From Pyropia yezoensis (Eukaryota > Rhodophyta > Bangiophyceae > Bangiales > Bangiaceae): 64,000 nucleotides of DNA. The notes under the pieces are model-generated. The model made no database searches, was not told where the DNA came from, and saw only the letters and a program-made list of their open reading frames with translations. A program made the position numbers and the translations under genes. Shown here in pieces: positions 11,313 through 22,832 of the stretch (positions are counted from its first letter, which is position 1; the number at the start of each line of letters is the position of its first letter). Where the stretch lies: the NCBI GenBank assembly GCA_009829735.1, contig CM020620.1, positions 4,332,299 through 4,396,298 of the forward strand, written 5' to 3'.

Positions 11313-14300
11313 TACCGACACCATCTTCTCGCGCATCAGCTTGAGTAAGTCCATGTACGTTAGGCCACCTTCACCAATATGGCCATGGCTCAGCCGTGTA
11401 CCGCCCACGCATCGAAGGTTGCCGCCGCCTGAGCCACTGCGGCGCGCAAAAGGGTCAGCCGACCCCTTAGGCTCCTCCACCCACTCCACTCCCGCCTCCT
11501 CCATCGCCTCGACAAAGGCGTAAGTCATAGCGCCCGTTGGGGTGCCGTCGTGGCTCATGCACCCACTGTCCTCACTCTTTTGACCGTCAGCACAGCCTGA
11601 GAAGAGGACGACCCGGCCGCGGCGGGCGAGCTCCGCGGCCGAGGGCGCCAGCTTTGCGCGCAACTCCTCCGTACGGCGAGCAGCCGCAGAGCCAGCAGCG
11701 GTGGCTCGCGCGAGGCTCCTTGCCGCTTGCCGTGCGCGGCGGCGCCGGACCAAAGACAAAACGAGCGCCGCCGTGCCGGGAAGCTGCATATGCAGCAATG
11801 AGTCGGCGGCGGGAGGGTTGGGGGCAGTAGGAGCAGGTCGGCGAGACGTGGAGGATGGGAGTGGGGGTGCGGGGAGCTCGTGGATGAAAGGAAGGTCCAG
11901 CACCTGCCAGAGCGAGTCGCAGACAAGACACGAAGCATCGGAAAAACAAAAAACCATGTTGCACCAGATGGTGAGATGCTGGCTGACCACAGTGAGTCAA
12001 AGAAAAGAGTACTCTGCCGAAGTGGGCTCAAGAAGGCGGTGAGCAGGCCGAGAGGACCGTGACGCACTCAGCTTTCTCGGGTGTGCTCCTGGTACAGCAA
12101 AACGTACAGTGCCACTGTGGCAAGTATCAATGACAGAAGTAAGGGAGGACCCCGCCTGCAGGCCGTCAACGAGGATAGAGTGGATCTCATCGTCTACAAT
12201 ATGGCCCACTTCCTCAAAATCCATTGGCATTAGAGTCTCGTCAAGTCCATCCTCCTCGTCGCCGTCGAGGTCTTGTACCTGCAGATCGACACCACACAGT
12301 CAGAGCAAAAAAGAAGGGAAAACAGAATCAGAAAAAGTGGACATCAACCGCATAGGGCGCTTGCACAGGCCAGTGGTCCCAACTCCAAGGCAAAAAAACC
12401 GTCCTGGCCCCCAGCACTGCATTCGCGGTGTTCGTCCATACGTACACACAGTGGGGCCACACATCCTCCCGCCCAACCAAAACGCTACAACGGTATGGCT
12501 CCCCACGGCAAAGACGCCACACATCCCGCTCACACACCGTACCTGTCCACCGTGTCCTGAGAAATGAAAAAAGAGGCAGTCCCCGCTGACAGCACAACCC
12601 GACAGCCAGTGGAGACCATTGAGGATGTTGCGGCGGGTCGGTCGCAGGCGCACTACTGGCGCGTCGATGCCGTCGGGCTCGTCCGTCATCACCCACATGT
12701 CACGGCTGCGGTAGCCAAATCGGCTGGTCAGCAAGAAGTGCATCAGCCGCACGTCATTGACGCAGCCTTCAAGCCATGGCAGTGTTTTCGCACCCCGATA
12801 ATTGATACCAACGAGAAGGGCACGGCGGCCACTGCCAGCGTGGGCGGGGGGAGGGCGCCCACCCGCGGCAAGCACTGACGCGGGGACGGGCAATCCCGAC
12901 GGAAGCAGTCGGACGTCGCCGTAAGGAGAAGGCGGTGGGGTGCCGCCAACCCCGTGATTGTGTCCACCATAGCCACCGCCGCCGCCACCACTGCCGCCGC
13001 CGCCGCCACCGCCTGCCGACGGGCGGGGGAGGGTTGCCGCCACGGGAGGTGGCTGTGGCCCCGGCGGGGCTGCGTAGGGTGCATGCAGGGAATGGCGCGC
13101 CAATGAAGGCATCGACGTCACGGCTGGCGGCGGCCCGTAGGAGGCGGAAGAGAAGCTGCTCTCTGCTGACACAGCGCTGTCGGCGCGGCGGAGGGCGACA
13201 GCGGTGCCCCACACACCGACACCCGCCTCGGTGGCAGGGGCGTGGAAGGAGGAGACCGGCCAAGACGGTGAGGGCTGATGGGGGTGCGAGGAGCCACCGC
13301 CAATGGCCAAAGTGGGGGAGATGGAAGGTGGGGAAGGAGTGCCATGGGCAGGAGGCAAGGTGGCAGGGGGCAACGGTGCGGTGGCGTGTCGTGGGGGCGC
13401 CTGCTTGGGCCTACTCATGTCATACCAGCCACCCAGCAGCACGTCCGTGGGCGTGACAGCAAACAAGGGCAACCCAGCCAGCGTCGACGGACAGGAAAAC
13501 AACGAGCACCAGGCCAACACCGCAAAGGCCGCAGGGGAAGGTAAGTACCACGACAGAGTTAGGACATCCGCTCACCGGTCATGCGCCCCAGCAGGCTACC
13601 TCTGCGCAATGCGACGCCACTCTTCCGCTGTCCACACCACCCCCATCACGTCTACGGTGCCGAAAAGGCAAGCCCACGACACCCTCGCTTCACGGAACTC
13701 CCACCGCACGTACCAACCATATGCCGGAGGGCGCGCCCCACCCTCGGAGGTCCCCCCCATCCCATGGGCCGGCATGCCATGCGAGGCCGCCGCTGCCGCC
13801 CACCCGCTGGTGGCGGCGTGGCGCAGCTGTGGCTGCACCCCCGGGGACCCTCCGACGCCACCAGGCGACTGCGACGCTGCCGCCGCCGCCGCCCACCCGC
13901 TGGTGGCGGCGTGGCGCAGGGGTGGCTGCACGCGCGGCGAGCCGCCAACGCCGCCGGCGGGGGAGGGCGACGGCCAGCGTCTGCCAGCACTCGCGGCGCC
14001 CGCCCCCCAACTTGCCCAAGACGCTTGCTGCGGGGGCGGGGTGCCGCCGCCGCTGCCGCCGCCGCCGCCTCCGACACCCACACCTCCCCCAGCGCCGCCC
14101 ACGTCCAGGTGCAACCGCCGGTGCGGCGGCGGTGGCGGTGGCAGCGACGCGGTACGGTGAAATGCACCCGTCGAGGCACCGGCGGTGGGGTCCCCACCGG
14201 GAGGGGGGCCCACACCAGGGGGCACCGCGCCCGCCCCGTACCCACCGCCCGGACGGGCAGCGAGGGCACGCGCCGCGGCCGGGGACAGCGACGCCACCCG

Positions 14301-14351
14301 TGCCGGGCTGTCGGACGACGGGTACTGCATAAGGGGCGACCAGGGGTTCAC
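11244..14351 (-). CDS. Type I metacaspase (4 exons)
   Basis: On the minus strand the proposed exons are 14351-13714, 13410-12543, 12278-12108 and 11903-11244 (778 residues from the first Met; Met8 is an alternative start). All joins keep frame, and donors are GTACGT or GTACGG. The caspase p20 fold begins RRALLVGINYRGAKTLPWLEGCVNDV. The catalytic His is in FHFSGHGGQ and the catalytic Cys in DTCHSGT|VLDLPF, each conserved block spanning a splice junction. The Asp/Glu-rich segment after the His block is typical of the family. The N-terminus is a long Pro/Gly/Ala/Tyr-rich prodomain with a duplicated GGVGGSPxVQPxLRHAATSGW unit, and I see no LSD1-type zinc finger. Metacaspases are Arg/Lys-specific Ca-dependent proteases. 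The first exon is less certain than the other three. Confidence 0.87.
13785..13965. repeat. In-frame duplication in the metacaspase prodomain
   Basis: Two copies of a ~90-bp unit containing CCCACCCGCTGGTGGCGGCG start near 13799 and 13890. They encode the repeated GSPxVQPxLRHAATSGWAAAAA block of exon 1. Confidence 0.75.
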
Positions 14352-15952
14352 GAGGGGGGGGGGTCACGGAGGGCACGGGGCGTGTCCAGCTGCCGCGCCG
14401 CGAAGACGCGTGGACCGGGGGGGTGACCGGCACCCGGGAGACCGATAAAAAAGGCGAAGAGGGGGAGCAGGGAAACAAGATGGGGCAGCGTAGCGGAGAA
14501 GCGAAGAGGCAAGAAGCGGGCGGAGGGGGAGCGCAGGGCAGGTGCGTGAGGGGGCAGCATTAAGTCGGGGCCAAGGAATAGAGCGAGACAAGTGGAGTGG
14601 TGGAGCTTCCCGAGGGAGGAACACGGGGTGGACACACTCTGCTGCCAGCCGCGGGGCAGCGCGGCAGCAGGCAGATGGAGGCACCGTGTGCGGGAGAGGC
14701 CCAGCCGCCGAAGAGTGCGCACCTGCGCGTTGCCTCCCAGGTGGCGGACAAGCCTCAGGCGCCTTCGACCTGACGTGTTGGCCGTGGTCCTCGTGCTCCC
14801 GAAGGGGCGTGCAGCCGCGTTTGTGGAACACAGGAGGGGTGCGGTGCGACGCAAGGCCCGGGAGGCCCGTGCGAGGTGTGGCCCCCGCCTGCCGCGCGGC
14901 ACGAGGCCGAGAGGCGCGGCCACAGAGACGGCTGGCGGGACGGGTGGCAGCTAACTGCCGCGGGGGCCACCCGATCAAGCTGGTCGGCCGCCTTTTCTTC
15001 TCAGTGGGCTCTTAAACGGCCCGCGCCGCCGCGTCGTGGGGGGTGCCAGCCTCGCGGCCGCTGTGACGTGGATGGGCTGCTAGACTTGCCTGGAAGAGGG
15101 GCCTGACAGTGGGTGTTCAAGCAAGTTTGCAAGGGAAACTGCGCGTGGCTTCTCTCAGACGCACCTGAGATCCCAGACGCTGCTGCCCAGTGTAATTTCC
15201 AAGGGGTCACGGCACCGGTGCTCGTTGAATAATACATTTGTCAATTCGTTGAATGTTCATATTCACAAGAGTTAATTTGGAGTCCAGTGGTGGGTAACTA
15301 TTTACTTACGAGGAGAGGCCAGCTCTCCACGCCAACCCCATCTTGGGATTGGATGTGATTGGCCGCGCAGGCGCCGGCCGATGCCCGCAGCGGGAAGCTG
15401 CCGCCGCCGCGGGCGTCGTCGCGGCGTCGTCACGGCCGTGTCGGCGGCCGGGCATGCCGCGGCGGGGCAGCCGGTGCCGCCATTGCGCCAGCGGCTTCGC
15501 CCGTCCCTCTGGCCGCGAAGCGGCGTCCCCCGTCGTCCCATTCCTCCCCCCTTGCCTCTTCGCCCTTCCGCGCCCTCGCCGCACCCCACCTCTGTCCACG
15601 CACCCGCCGCGGCGGCAGGCGTGGCGACACGCCAGCTGCCAGCTGCGGCAGTAGGGCGCGTTGCCGGCACGCCGCCAGCCGTGACGGCGCACGTGCCGTT
15701 GACGCCGGTGGGGCATGTCTGGTGTGGCGGGGAGGGGGGACGGCGGGGGTGCCCAGTCGAGCAGGGGGGACGGCGGGGGTGGCCAGTCGAGCAGGGCGGC
15801 TCGCCCGTTCATAGACATGAGTGAGACTGGGGGTTCCAGATGTGGTTGGGTGCCGCCCCCACTGGTGGCCACCGCTGGGGCCCCCGTCGTGACGGGTGCT
15901 ATGGTTTGCGTGTTCCACCCGCGGCGCGGGCATATGTACGGGGAGGGCCTGG

Positions 15953-16035
15953 CAGAAATGCTTGGCGCTGCCATGGTACCACGGTGGCGCCAAGCATTCT
16001 GTCATGGTGCCATGGTAGCGCCAAGCATTCTGCCA
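15953..16035. repeat. Inverted repeat with an extra arm copy
   Basis: The arms CAGAAATGCTTGGCGCTGCC... and its near reverse complement meet at GGTACC, forming a ~49-bp near-perfect palindrome (15953-16001). A further copy of the right arm (TAGCGCCAAGCATTCTG) follows at 16016-16032. It could fold into a hairpin as DNA or RNA, or be the remains of a small foldback element. Confidence 0.75.
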
Positions 16036-17382
16036 TTCATGACGCCCCTGTCGATGAGCACCCGCCAACTTTACGCTCGCGAGGACGCCGTCGGTGCCGC
16101 CGCACCCGGGGATGATGTCACATCGTTGACCCCCTCATGGCCGAGTACCTCCCTCTGGTGGCCGTCAAGGATGCGCTGTTCGGCTACGGACCCCGTTGCC
16201 TGCGGCACACGCATTCAAAGTGAACAGGGAAAGGGGCAGTGCAGCACCAAGAGACATGGCGGGGGAGCGCGTCTCTTGCTGCGGGGCTGCACTACCCACG
16301 CAGACCAGAACGGCCGCCGTCGTGACGGAAACCACACTTCCGCCCGCCTTTTATCCGCGACTGTCGCCGGCAGACGGGTCGGGACCACCGCCAGTGGCCG
16401 AGTAGGCCTCCACGGCCAACGCCGGGCAGGGCGAGCCATCGCCGCGCGAGGGGCGGCTTTGGTGTCGTCGGCGGCGCCTGCGACAGCCGACATTCCCCCC
16501 ATCCTCCCTCGTGGGGATTTCAGCACCACACACGCCGCACCACCACCCGCATGGAGAGGGTGGCGGTGGCCGCCTTGCGTCCCGAGCGTCGCCGTGACCG
16601 CGGCCCCTCTGCTGTACCGCCGACGCCAACCCCTCCCTCGGTGACGCTCGCCTTACAATGGGCAGAATGGAGCCATCGCCTGGGGTCCCAGCGCAGGCCG
16701 TGGCCGCTGCGGCTGCGGGTGGCGTCGGCACGCGGCGGAGGACCTGCGCGGCCACGGCCGCCGCCCCCGCCGCCGCCGCCGCCAGTTCAGTCTTCCCCCC
16801 CGGCTGCGCTCCTGGTGGGGCAGGGTGCGAATCCGGTGATCCACCCTTGACGTTGCGTCGCTATGGATTGATCCAATCTTTGTCGCGGACCTATGACACC
16901 TATTCTGTGCCTATGTCTATGTAGGTACCGGGTTTCAGCTCTCTTCTGCGGTAGACATGCTGCTCGAGCGTCCCCGCAGCGGCTGTCGTCGCCGCGGCTG
17001 CCGCCGCGCGCACCCTGGGCGTTTCATCCTCGTCACGCCCCACCTGGGCCATGCGGGGGCGCCCGCTCCCCGCTGCGCCCAGTGTCGGGGACTGGGTGGC
17101 TGCGTGTTCCAACGGCCGCCCCGCACGAGTACGCCCCCACGCGCCCTGGGGTCGCCGCCGTGGCCGCGGCGGTCGGGGCGCCGGCCACCCTTAACCCCCC
17201 CCCCCCCCTTCCCCCCCCCGGTCCGCCCCCGTCCTCCTTGGTGCCAGGGGCAGGCCAGCAGTGGGTCCGCTGTTGCCCCCACGCCGCCCCCTCCTGACGC
17301 AGCACGCTCCGCTGCTTGGCGGCAAGGCCAGGGGCGGCTTCTCAAGGCGTGGCGGCACCACCGCAACGTGGAGTTCCCGCCC

Positions 17383-17383
<1 letters not shown>

Positions 17384-17414
<31 letters not shown>
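17384..17414 (+). repeat. Poly-C run, 31 nt
   Basis: Uninterrupted C homopolymer (poly-G on the other strand), upstream of the membrane-protein start. Confidence 0.95.
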
Positions 17415-17417
<3 letters not shown>

Positions 17418-17549
17418 CCCCGCTGCCGTGCGTCGCCTGTCAGAGGCGGGCTACCCCGCCGGGGGTCAACACCGGGTGTGCCGCCCCGCCCGCGGCTTCC
17501 GCCCCCCTCGCCAAACAGGCGCCGACCACCACCCTCCGCCCCCTCCGCC

Positions 17550-19931
17550 ATGGGGCCCCCGCGGGTGGGCCCACGCCGCCGCCGCCGCCCGTCGCGCGGC
17601 ACGGCGGCGGCACGGGCAGCCACGACGGCGGCGGTCGCGATGGGGATGGTGGTGGTGGTGGTTACGGCAGCGGGTCGGGTGGCCCCCGCCGCCGCGCAGG
17701 GGATGGCCGACCCCGGCGGGCCGCGCATCTCCCCCGTCTTTGACGAGCTCACCCTGTGTGACACGGTCCACCCGGTCGCCCGCGACGGCCGCCGCGGCTT
17801 TGCGCTCGCCCGCGTGACCGGCGCCGGCGAGAGCCGGCAAGAGGTGACGACCTTCCTGCCTCACGGCGACGGCACCTGCGCGTCGGCGCTGTCCATCGCC
17901 GCCCTCCCGTCTGACCCGGCCAGCGTGGTCGCCAACGGGACCCTCATCACCCCCCCCGAGATGCCCACCTCCCGTCTTTTGCTGGGCATTGCCCCGCAGC
18001 CGCGGAGCTGGCTGCTCGTGACGACGACGACAAACCCCCTCCCGAAAGAGGCCGACACGTCTGGGGAGGTGGGCCCCCGCGAAGACGGCGCCGATGGCGA
18101 CAGCAACGGCGGCAAAGGCGACAGCGGCGGCCCCACGCTGGCGCAGGCCCGCTCCATGGGCTTGGCCCTCTACCGCAACACGGTCGTCACCCGCCTGCTG
18201 CGGTCGACGGGCCAGTACGACGTGCTGACCGTCTCCACCGCCCGCGCGGGCCTGTGCCGCGACGACAGGTGCAGCGCGGTCGACGCGGTGTCAACGGTGG
18301 GGCCGCTCGGGCCAGACGGTGATGCGGCCCCCGGCGTCGCCACCTCCCCGACAGAGACGCTCGTGTCGTGGACCGACGCGGATGGGGCGACCCGCCCCGT
18401 GTCGGTGGCCGACGACGCGCTCCTCTCCCTGGGCGTCGGCGGCTGGGAGGCGGACACCCGCTTTGGCCGCGCCGGCGGCCCTTGGCGCGCTGCGTACGCA
18501 GTGTCGGAGCGCCAGGCGGGGGGCGATTCCGTGTCGGAAGGGTTCCCCACCCCGCTGCTCGGCCGCCTGACCTCCCTCCTGTGCGACACGCGGGCGGGCG
18601 CGTTTGTGTCGTCGGCTGCCGACGCGTGCGACGGCGCGCGGCCACCCCCGCCGCCGCTGCGCCTGCCGCCCGTGACGCCGTCGCCACCGCTGCCGCCGGG
18701 CGCCGCCGCGGCCACCCCCCGGCCGGGAGCGATTGTGGAGACGGCCGTTGGGCGGGTGGCCGCCCGGGCGTCGCCGTCGGGGGGGGGTGGGGGTGCCCCG
18801 CCCGTGGGCCGCGCCCTCTCCTTTGATGAGCCGTTTGAGACGCGCATCAACGGGCGGGTGGTTGCGAGCACAGAGGGCGGCTCAGACGGCGGCGCCGGGG
18901 ACATTGAGCGGTACGGGGCGGACCACGCTTTTTGGGTAGGGCGGAGCCTTGGCGGCGGTGCCGTCGCTGTTGAACCTTGCGCCTGGGGCACGGCCACGGC
19001 CGCCGCGTCGACGCGGCCATCGTGGCTGGCTGGCCGTGGCAGCCGGGAGATCAACGCCGACAGCCCCGCCGAGCGGGCGCTCGCCGCCGCGCTCACCACG
19101 TGCACGCTCGCCATACCGCAACAGTGGCCGGCGGACAGCCCGCCGACGCTGGGAACCGACTCCTTGGCCGACGCCGCTGCCGCGCTCAACGACGACGTGC
19201 GGGCGGCGGCTGAGGCGCTCCGCGACGAGTACGACCCCGGCTTGTTTGGCCAAAAGGTGGCGCCCGAGGAAGCGGCGTCCAATGCAGACCTGGTGCTGGC
19301 TATTCTGGTGATCATCCCCGAGGCTGTCGCGCTCGTCACCCTCTCCCTCACCACCGATGTATGGAGCTGCGTGCACGTGGCCGCGTTTGTGCTCATCGCG
19401 ACAAGCGGCTTTGTGTCGCTGTCGGGGATCGCCGCCCTGTACGCGATAGAGCGGGCGGGGGCGGTGTGGTCGGCCGCGCTGTTGCGGGTGGACAGGGCGC
19501 TGCTGGTAGGGCCCTCCATTGCCGCCGCGGCGCGGCAGACGGGGTCAGCGCTGCGCCTGGCGGGCGTCCGGCAGGTCGTCACGTCGTCGACGATGGTGGT
19601 GGTGCGGGTGGGCTACCGTCCGGCGCTGTTGCTGGGCCTGACCATCGGCCTGTCGGTGGGGTACACGGTGCTCGCGGCGGCGCTGCTGGTCGTGTCGGCA
19701 TGCCGCTGGAGGGGCCGCCGCGACCGACCAGGGAGTCCCTCCGCGGGGGGGGCGCCAGCGTCGGCCGCCGCCGCCCCCGCCGTGGCGGTCGGCGGCACGC
19801 GCGGCGTCGGGCCGTGGCGGCGGCGTGGGCCGGCCACGGCGGCGCCGGCCGCGGATGAGCCCCGATCCAACTGGTGGACCGACGAGGAGGCCGCCCCGCC
19901 GACCTGGCAAGTGCCCTCGCCGGGGGCGTGA
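17550..19931 (+). CDS. Orphan secreted/membrane protein with C-terminal TM segments
   Basis: I chose the ATG at 17550 because it begins a basic stretch (MGPPRVGPRRRRRPSR) followed by a hydrophobic segment (AVAMGMVVVVVTAAG) and an AAAQG-type cleavage site, a classic signal peptide. The in-frame text upstream is poly-Pro. The 793-residue product has a long lumenal or extracellular part with several Cys and an NGT glycosylation site. Three hydrophobic spans lie near the end (ADLVLAILVIIPEAVALVTLSL; VHVAAFVLIATSGFVSLSGIAALYA; ALLLGLTIGLSVGYTVLAAALLVVSAC), followed by an Arg/Pro/Ala cytosolic tail ending in Trp-rich text. I do not recognise the family. A surface or endomembrane protein is the most that can be said. 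Codon use matches the neighbouring host genes. Confidence 0.75.
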   Translation: MGPPRVGPRRRRRPSRGTAAARAATTAAVAMGMVVVVVTAAGRVAPAAAQGMADPGGPRISPVFDELTLCDTVHPVARDGRRGFALARVTGAGESRQEVTTFLPHGDGTCASALSIAALPSDPASVVANGTLITPPEMPTSRLLLGIAPQPRSWLLVTTTTNPLPKEADTSGEVGPREDGADGDSNGGKGDSGGPTLAQARSMGLALYRNTVVTRLLRSTGQYDVLTVSTARAGLCRDDRCSAVDAVSTVGPLGPDGDAAPGVATSPTETLVSWTDADGATRPVSVADDALLSLGVGGWEADTRFGRAGGPWRAAYAVSERQAGGDSVSEGFPTPLLGRLTSLLCDTRAGAFVSSAADACDGARPPPPPLRLPPVTPSPPLPPGAAAATPRPGAIVETAVGRVAARASPSGGGGGAPPVGRALSFDEPFETRINGRVVASTEGGSDGGAGDIERYGADHAFWVGRSLGGGAVAVEPCAWGTATAAASTRPSWLAGRGSREINADSPAERALAAALTTCTLAIPQQWPADSPPTLGTDSLADAAAALNDDVRAAAEALRDEYDPGLFGQKVAPEEAASNADLVLAILVIIPEAVALVTLSLTTDVWSCVHVAAFVLIATSGFVSLSGIAALYAIERAGAVWSAALLRVDRALLVGPSIAAAARQTGSALRLAGVRQVVTSSTMVVVRVGYRPALLLGLTIGLSVGYTVLAAALLVVSACRWRGRRDRPGSPSAGGAPASAAAAPAVAVGGTRGVGPWRRRGPATAAPAADEPRSNWWTDEEAAPPTWQVPSPGA

Positions 19932-20912
19932 AGAACGGGAAGAGGTGGGCGTGGCGAGCGTCGAAGAAAAGTCACCGCCTAGTCCACTGTCCGTGAAGCG
20001 CACCAGTACGGCAGGCCCGAAGGCGCGCCACAAGGAGGTGAGTGGGCGGGTGGGCGGCCGCACGGGGGGGGAGGCGGGCGGGTAGGGAGAAGCGGGTGAG
20101 TCGAGCGGGGGGGGGGGGGGGTGCGGGGGGTGGGGGGGGGTGTGTGTGCTGGGACGAGAGTGGGGCGCTTGCGTTCGAACGTCCCCGCCTGGATGGACAA
20201 CCAGCTCGTGCTTCTTGCAACGGCAGACAAGTATGAAGCACGCGCTCTTTCGAGTGCAGACTGCCACAGCGTCTCCTGCCAGTATGAAGCACGCTGACTG
20301 TCACTGCGTTTACACCCATCTGACACGATAACGGGATACCAAAATAGACGTGTTGTCTCGTAACAGACGGACAAGAAGCTCGTAGAAGATAAGAACAAGA
20401 CAGGACGCAAGGCGTGCACACGACACGTACGTGTGTCCAGAGAAAAACAAGAAGAAGAGCTCGTAGCGACTCTCGCGAGCTGCAAAGGCGGCCACGTCCA
20501 AAGTACTAGAGTACCCCAACCTACAGGCTAGGGAGCACAAGTACTGTACAGTACAGTAGCAATCGGAGCACCACGTATCCGAGCGATGCCGGGGACGTCA
20601 GCAAGCTAGGGGGTGGGATAGGTCGGTGCCTTGAACAAGGCACGGGGCGGAAGCAAAGGTGTGGAGCCGATCGTGAGGTCATTCTTTTCTTGGTGGCGGG
20701 CTGCCGAGGCATGAACACACGCATAAACGCTGTACAAGGGTCTGGTGGCCAGGTGATTGCAGCAGCCGCCGCCGCTTGCGGGCTGCTCAAATGCACAACA
20801 CCAAGCGTTGACCGTGCGTACTCGCACACTCAAGAAAAAAAAAAAAAATATAGAAAACGTGTCAGGCAACCCACCCTCCACCCCCCACCCCCCCTCTGTG
20901 AGTGGAATGCGC
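19932..20912. other. Intergenic region between convergent genes
   Basis: It holds the 3' flanks of the membrane protein (plus) and eIF3h (minus). Notable are a TATGAAGCACGC direct repeat (20231 and 20283) and a palindromic GTACTGTACAGTACAGTA motif near 20540. I see no gene. Confidence 0.4.
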
Positions 20913-22133
20913 CTAGTCCTCCCCCAGCACGTCTTGCGTCTGCAAACTCCCCACGCAGCTTTGCTTGCCCATCTCCTCTGACGCCAGCAGCTTGACCGTG
21001 TCCAGTACAGAGGTGAGCTCGGCCACCACCATCTTGGACTCGAGGCGGGACGACTCGGACGCGAGCAGCCCCGCAAGGCCCGTCTCCTCGTCGTCAGCCC
21101 CAATCGGCCCCGTGTCAGTGCCTGCAAGACGCTTGGCCCGCAGCTTTTCCGCCACCGCCGGTGATGCCCGCACGTACGAGCGGAGGAAGAAGGGATACCG
21201 CCCCTGCTCCCGCGTGATGCCATCCAGCTCCCCGATGGCGTACTCGAGGCTCGCCTCCACCCCCGCCCGGTCATTAAGGCCCAGGCGGGACAGCTCCACG
21301 TCCTCCGCGCCCGAGAAGGGGGGGGCGTACTCACAGTCCACCAGCACTGCCGAAGACAAGGAGGTGGCAAACAGTGTGATGGGCACCGACGTAATGATGC
21401 GCGTCGCGTCCACCGACGCGAGCGAGAATCCCGCAGAAGAGAAGTCACCACGGCGGAAGACGCCCATAAACGCGTCCGTGAGGCGCACCGCTGAAAGACA
21501 CAGGGTGCCCTCCGAAGTACGCACGGGATCGTGAACCAGACAGACGGCATTGCGCAGCTGGTTCTGGTATGAGAACTGCGTCTCGATCCACTGCTGGGTG
21601 AGGAAGGCGCCACACGACGCACCCGTCGAGGTGTACCAGCCTACCACCTGTGGGTCGATGTTCACCTCCTGCACGCACCGCATCATGTCTGTCTGATACT
21701 GGCTCTGGTCTAGCGCAGCCGTGCAAGCCGCCGCGTCGTCGCCAGTGGGGTCCGCAAACGGGTTGGCGCCCTCCCCACCACCGCCCCGGCCTGCAGCACC
21801 CGGGAATCCATAACAGTTGGTTACCTCAAGCACTCGATCCACATCCATCCCCAACAGTTGGCCAGAAACGGGCAGCGGAAAGGCGTCCTCACAGTGCTTG
21901 ACAATCTTCATCAGCGGTAGGGCGGCCACGCTCAGGGAGGTGATGATCGGAGGGAGGCTCTTGGTCACTGCCTCTGCTGCAGCTGCGGCAGCAAGAGCTT
22001 CCGCAGAAGGAGGCGCTCGTACCGGCCGGGCGGCCGTTACGGGGGGCGCCGCCGCAGCGGCCGCGGCGGCCGCATCGGTGGGCGCGGCCCTCTCCGCAGG
22101 AGGGGGCGGCGATTCGGGCACTGGGTCCGTCAT
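20913..22133 (-). CDS. EIF3H: Translation initiation factor eIF3 subunit h
   Basis: A single-exon gene of 406 residues. I take the second Met (MTDPVPESPPPP) as the start; another Met lies three codons upstream. After an Ala/Pro-rich N-terminus the MPN domain begins LSVAALPLMKIVKHCEDAFPLPVSGQLLGMDVDRVLEVTNCYGFP. It continues through YQTDMMRCVQEVNIDPQVVGWYTSTGASCGAFLTQQWIETQFSYQ and VCLVHDPVRTSEGTLCLSAVRLTDAFM. This is the eIF3h signature. It lacks the JAMM metal-binding His-x-His motif of active deubiquitinases, as expected for this non-catalytic subunit. A Gly/Asn/Asp-rich insertion follows CYGFP. The C-terminal helical part contains LESKMVVAELTSVLDTVKLL. eIF3h belongs to the eIF3 scaffold on the 40S subunit and helps reinitiation and selective mRNA translation. 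Confidence 0.93.
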   Translation of the reverse strand: MTDPVPESPPPPAERAAPTDAAAAAAAAAPPVTAARPVRAPPSAEALAAAAAAEAVTKSLPPIITSLSVAALPLMKIVKHCEDAFPLPVSGQLLGMDVDRVLEVTNCYGFPGAAGRGGGGEGANPFADPTGDDAAACTAALDQSQYQTDMMRCVQEVNIDPQVVGWYTSTGASCGAFLTQQWIETQFSYQNQLRNAVCLVHDPVRTSEGTLCLSAVRLTDAFMGVFRRGDFSSAGFSLASVDATRIITSVPITLFATSLSSAVLVDCEYAPPFSGAEDVELSRLGLNDRAGVEASLEYAIGELDGITREQGRYPFFLRSYVRASPAVAEKLRAKRLAGTDTGPIGADDEETGLAGLLASESSRLESKMVVAELTSVLDTVKLLASEEMGKQSCVGSLQTQDVLGED

Positions 22134-22832
22134 GGCGCACAAGGTGAACGGAAGGGAGCGTCCAGCGACAGAAAGACACCCTCAGAAAAAGGCAAAAGAC
22201 CTCCAACGAGCTGGCGACAGGGACCTTAGGTTCACCCGTCGATGGGGTGGTCGACGTATGCGGCGACCAAGCCGATTGCTGCGGCGACGATGCCGATTGC
22301 TGCGGCGACGAAGACGGTTGCAGCGGCGGTGGGGCGCCGCCGACACACCCAAGTATTCCACGTGCGCAGTCATTCAAGTTGTACCAAGTGACTTCACATA
22401 TATAAATACCTAAAGTATTTACACTACGGTACAGTATTCTGACAGCCTGTTGGTGAAACAACCAAAGTTTCCACCTCCGTCGTCTTGCGCACGGCCCCGC
22501 GACCGTACTTGGAGCGGCAACGCGCCCGCTGCGACGCCGGCGGCACCACACCCAACGTCGCGCGGACGGGGGTCCGCGCTTCGCATCGCGGACAGCGCTG
22601 CGACAGCGAGTTCACCAAAGGCGTACCGCTGTCCTCACACCGTCGACATCGCGCCCGTCTTGACGCCGACGGTGCCGCACCCGTTGCGACGCCGACGGCA
22701 CCCTTCCGGCCGCGTCGCTGATGTCGCCACGCCAGCAGCTCGCAGAAGCCGCAATGGACGCGGTGCGTCGCCCAATGGCGCTGCACGTACGTGAGGCTCG
22801 TGGCCGCGCACTCACCCCAGCGGCGGGATAGC

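Larger units (their letters stand above)
14352..17549. other. Gene-poor interval
   Basis: About 3.2 kb without a supportable gene. Open frames on both strands are Arg/Pro/Ala-rich and overlap each other without domains. It contains a 32-bp direct repeat (about 15734-15798), a hairpin with a third arm copy at 15953-16035, and a 31-nt poly-C run at 17384-17414. A lower-GC patch at 15225-15310 may be a gene boundary. Confidence 0.4.

Noticed and set aside
16815-16855. tRNA-like GGGTGCGAATCCGG segment
   Set aside because: Only a T-arm-like word; no matching acceptor stem, D-arm or anticodon arm upstream.
20530-20560. GTACTGTACAGTAC palindromes here and at 26702, 62753 and 62869
   Set aside because: Short, inconsistent in length and unrelated to the 18-bp motif; no array or gene association.
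21000-21622. Alternative frame over the eIF3h locus
   Set aside because: Shadow of the conserved eIF3h frame; contains no domain of its own.
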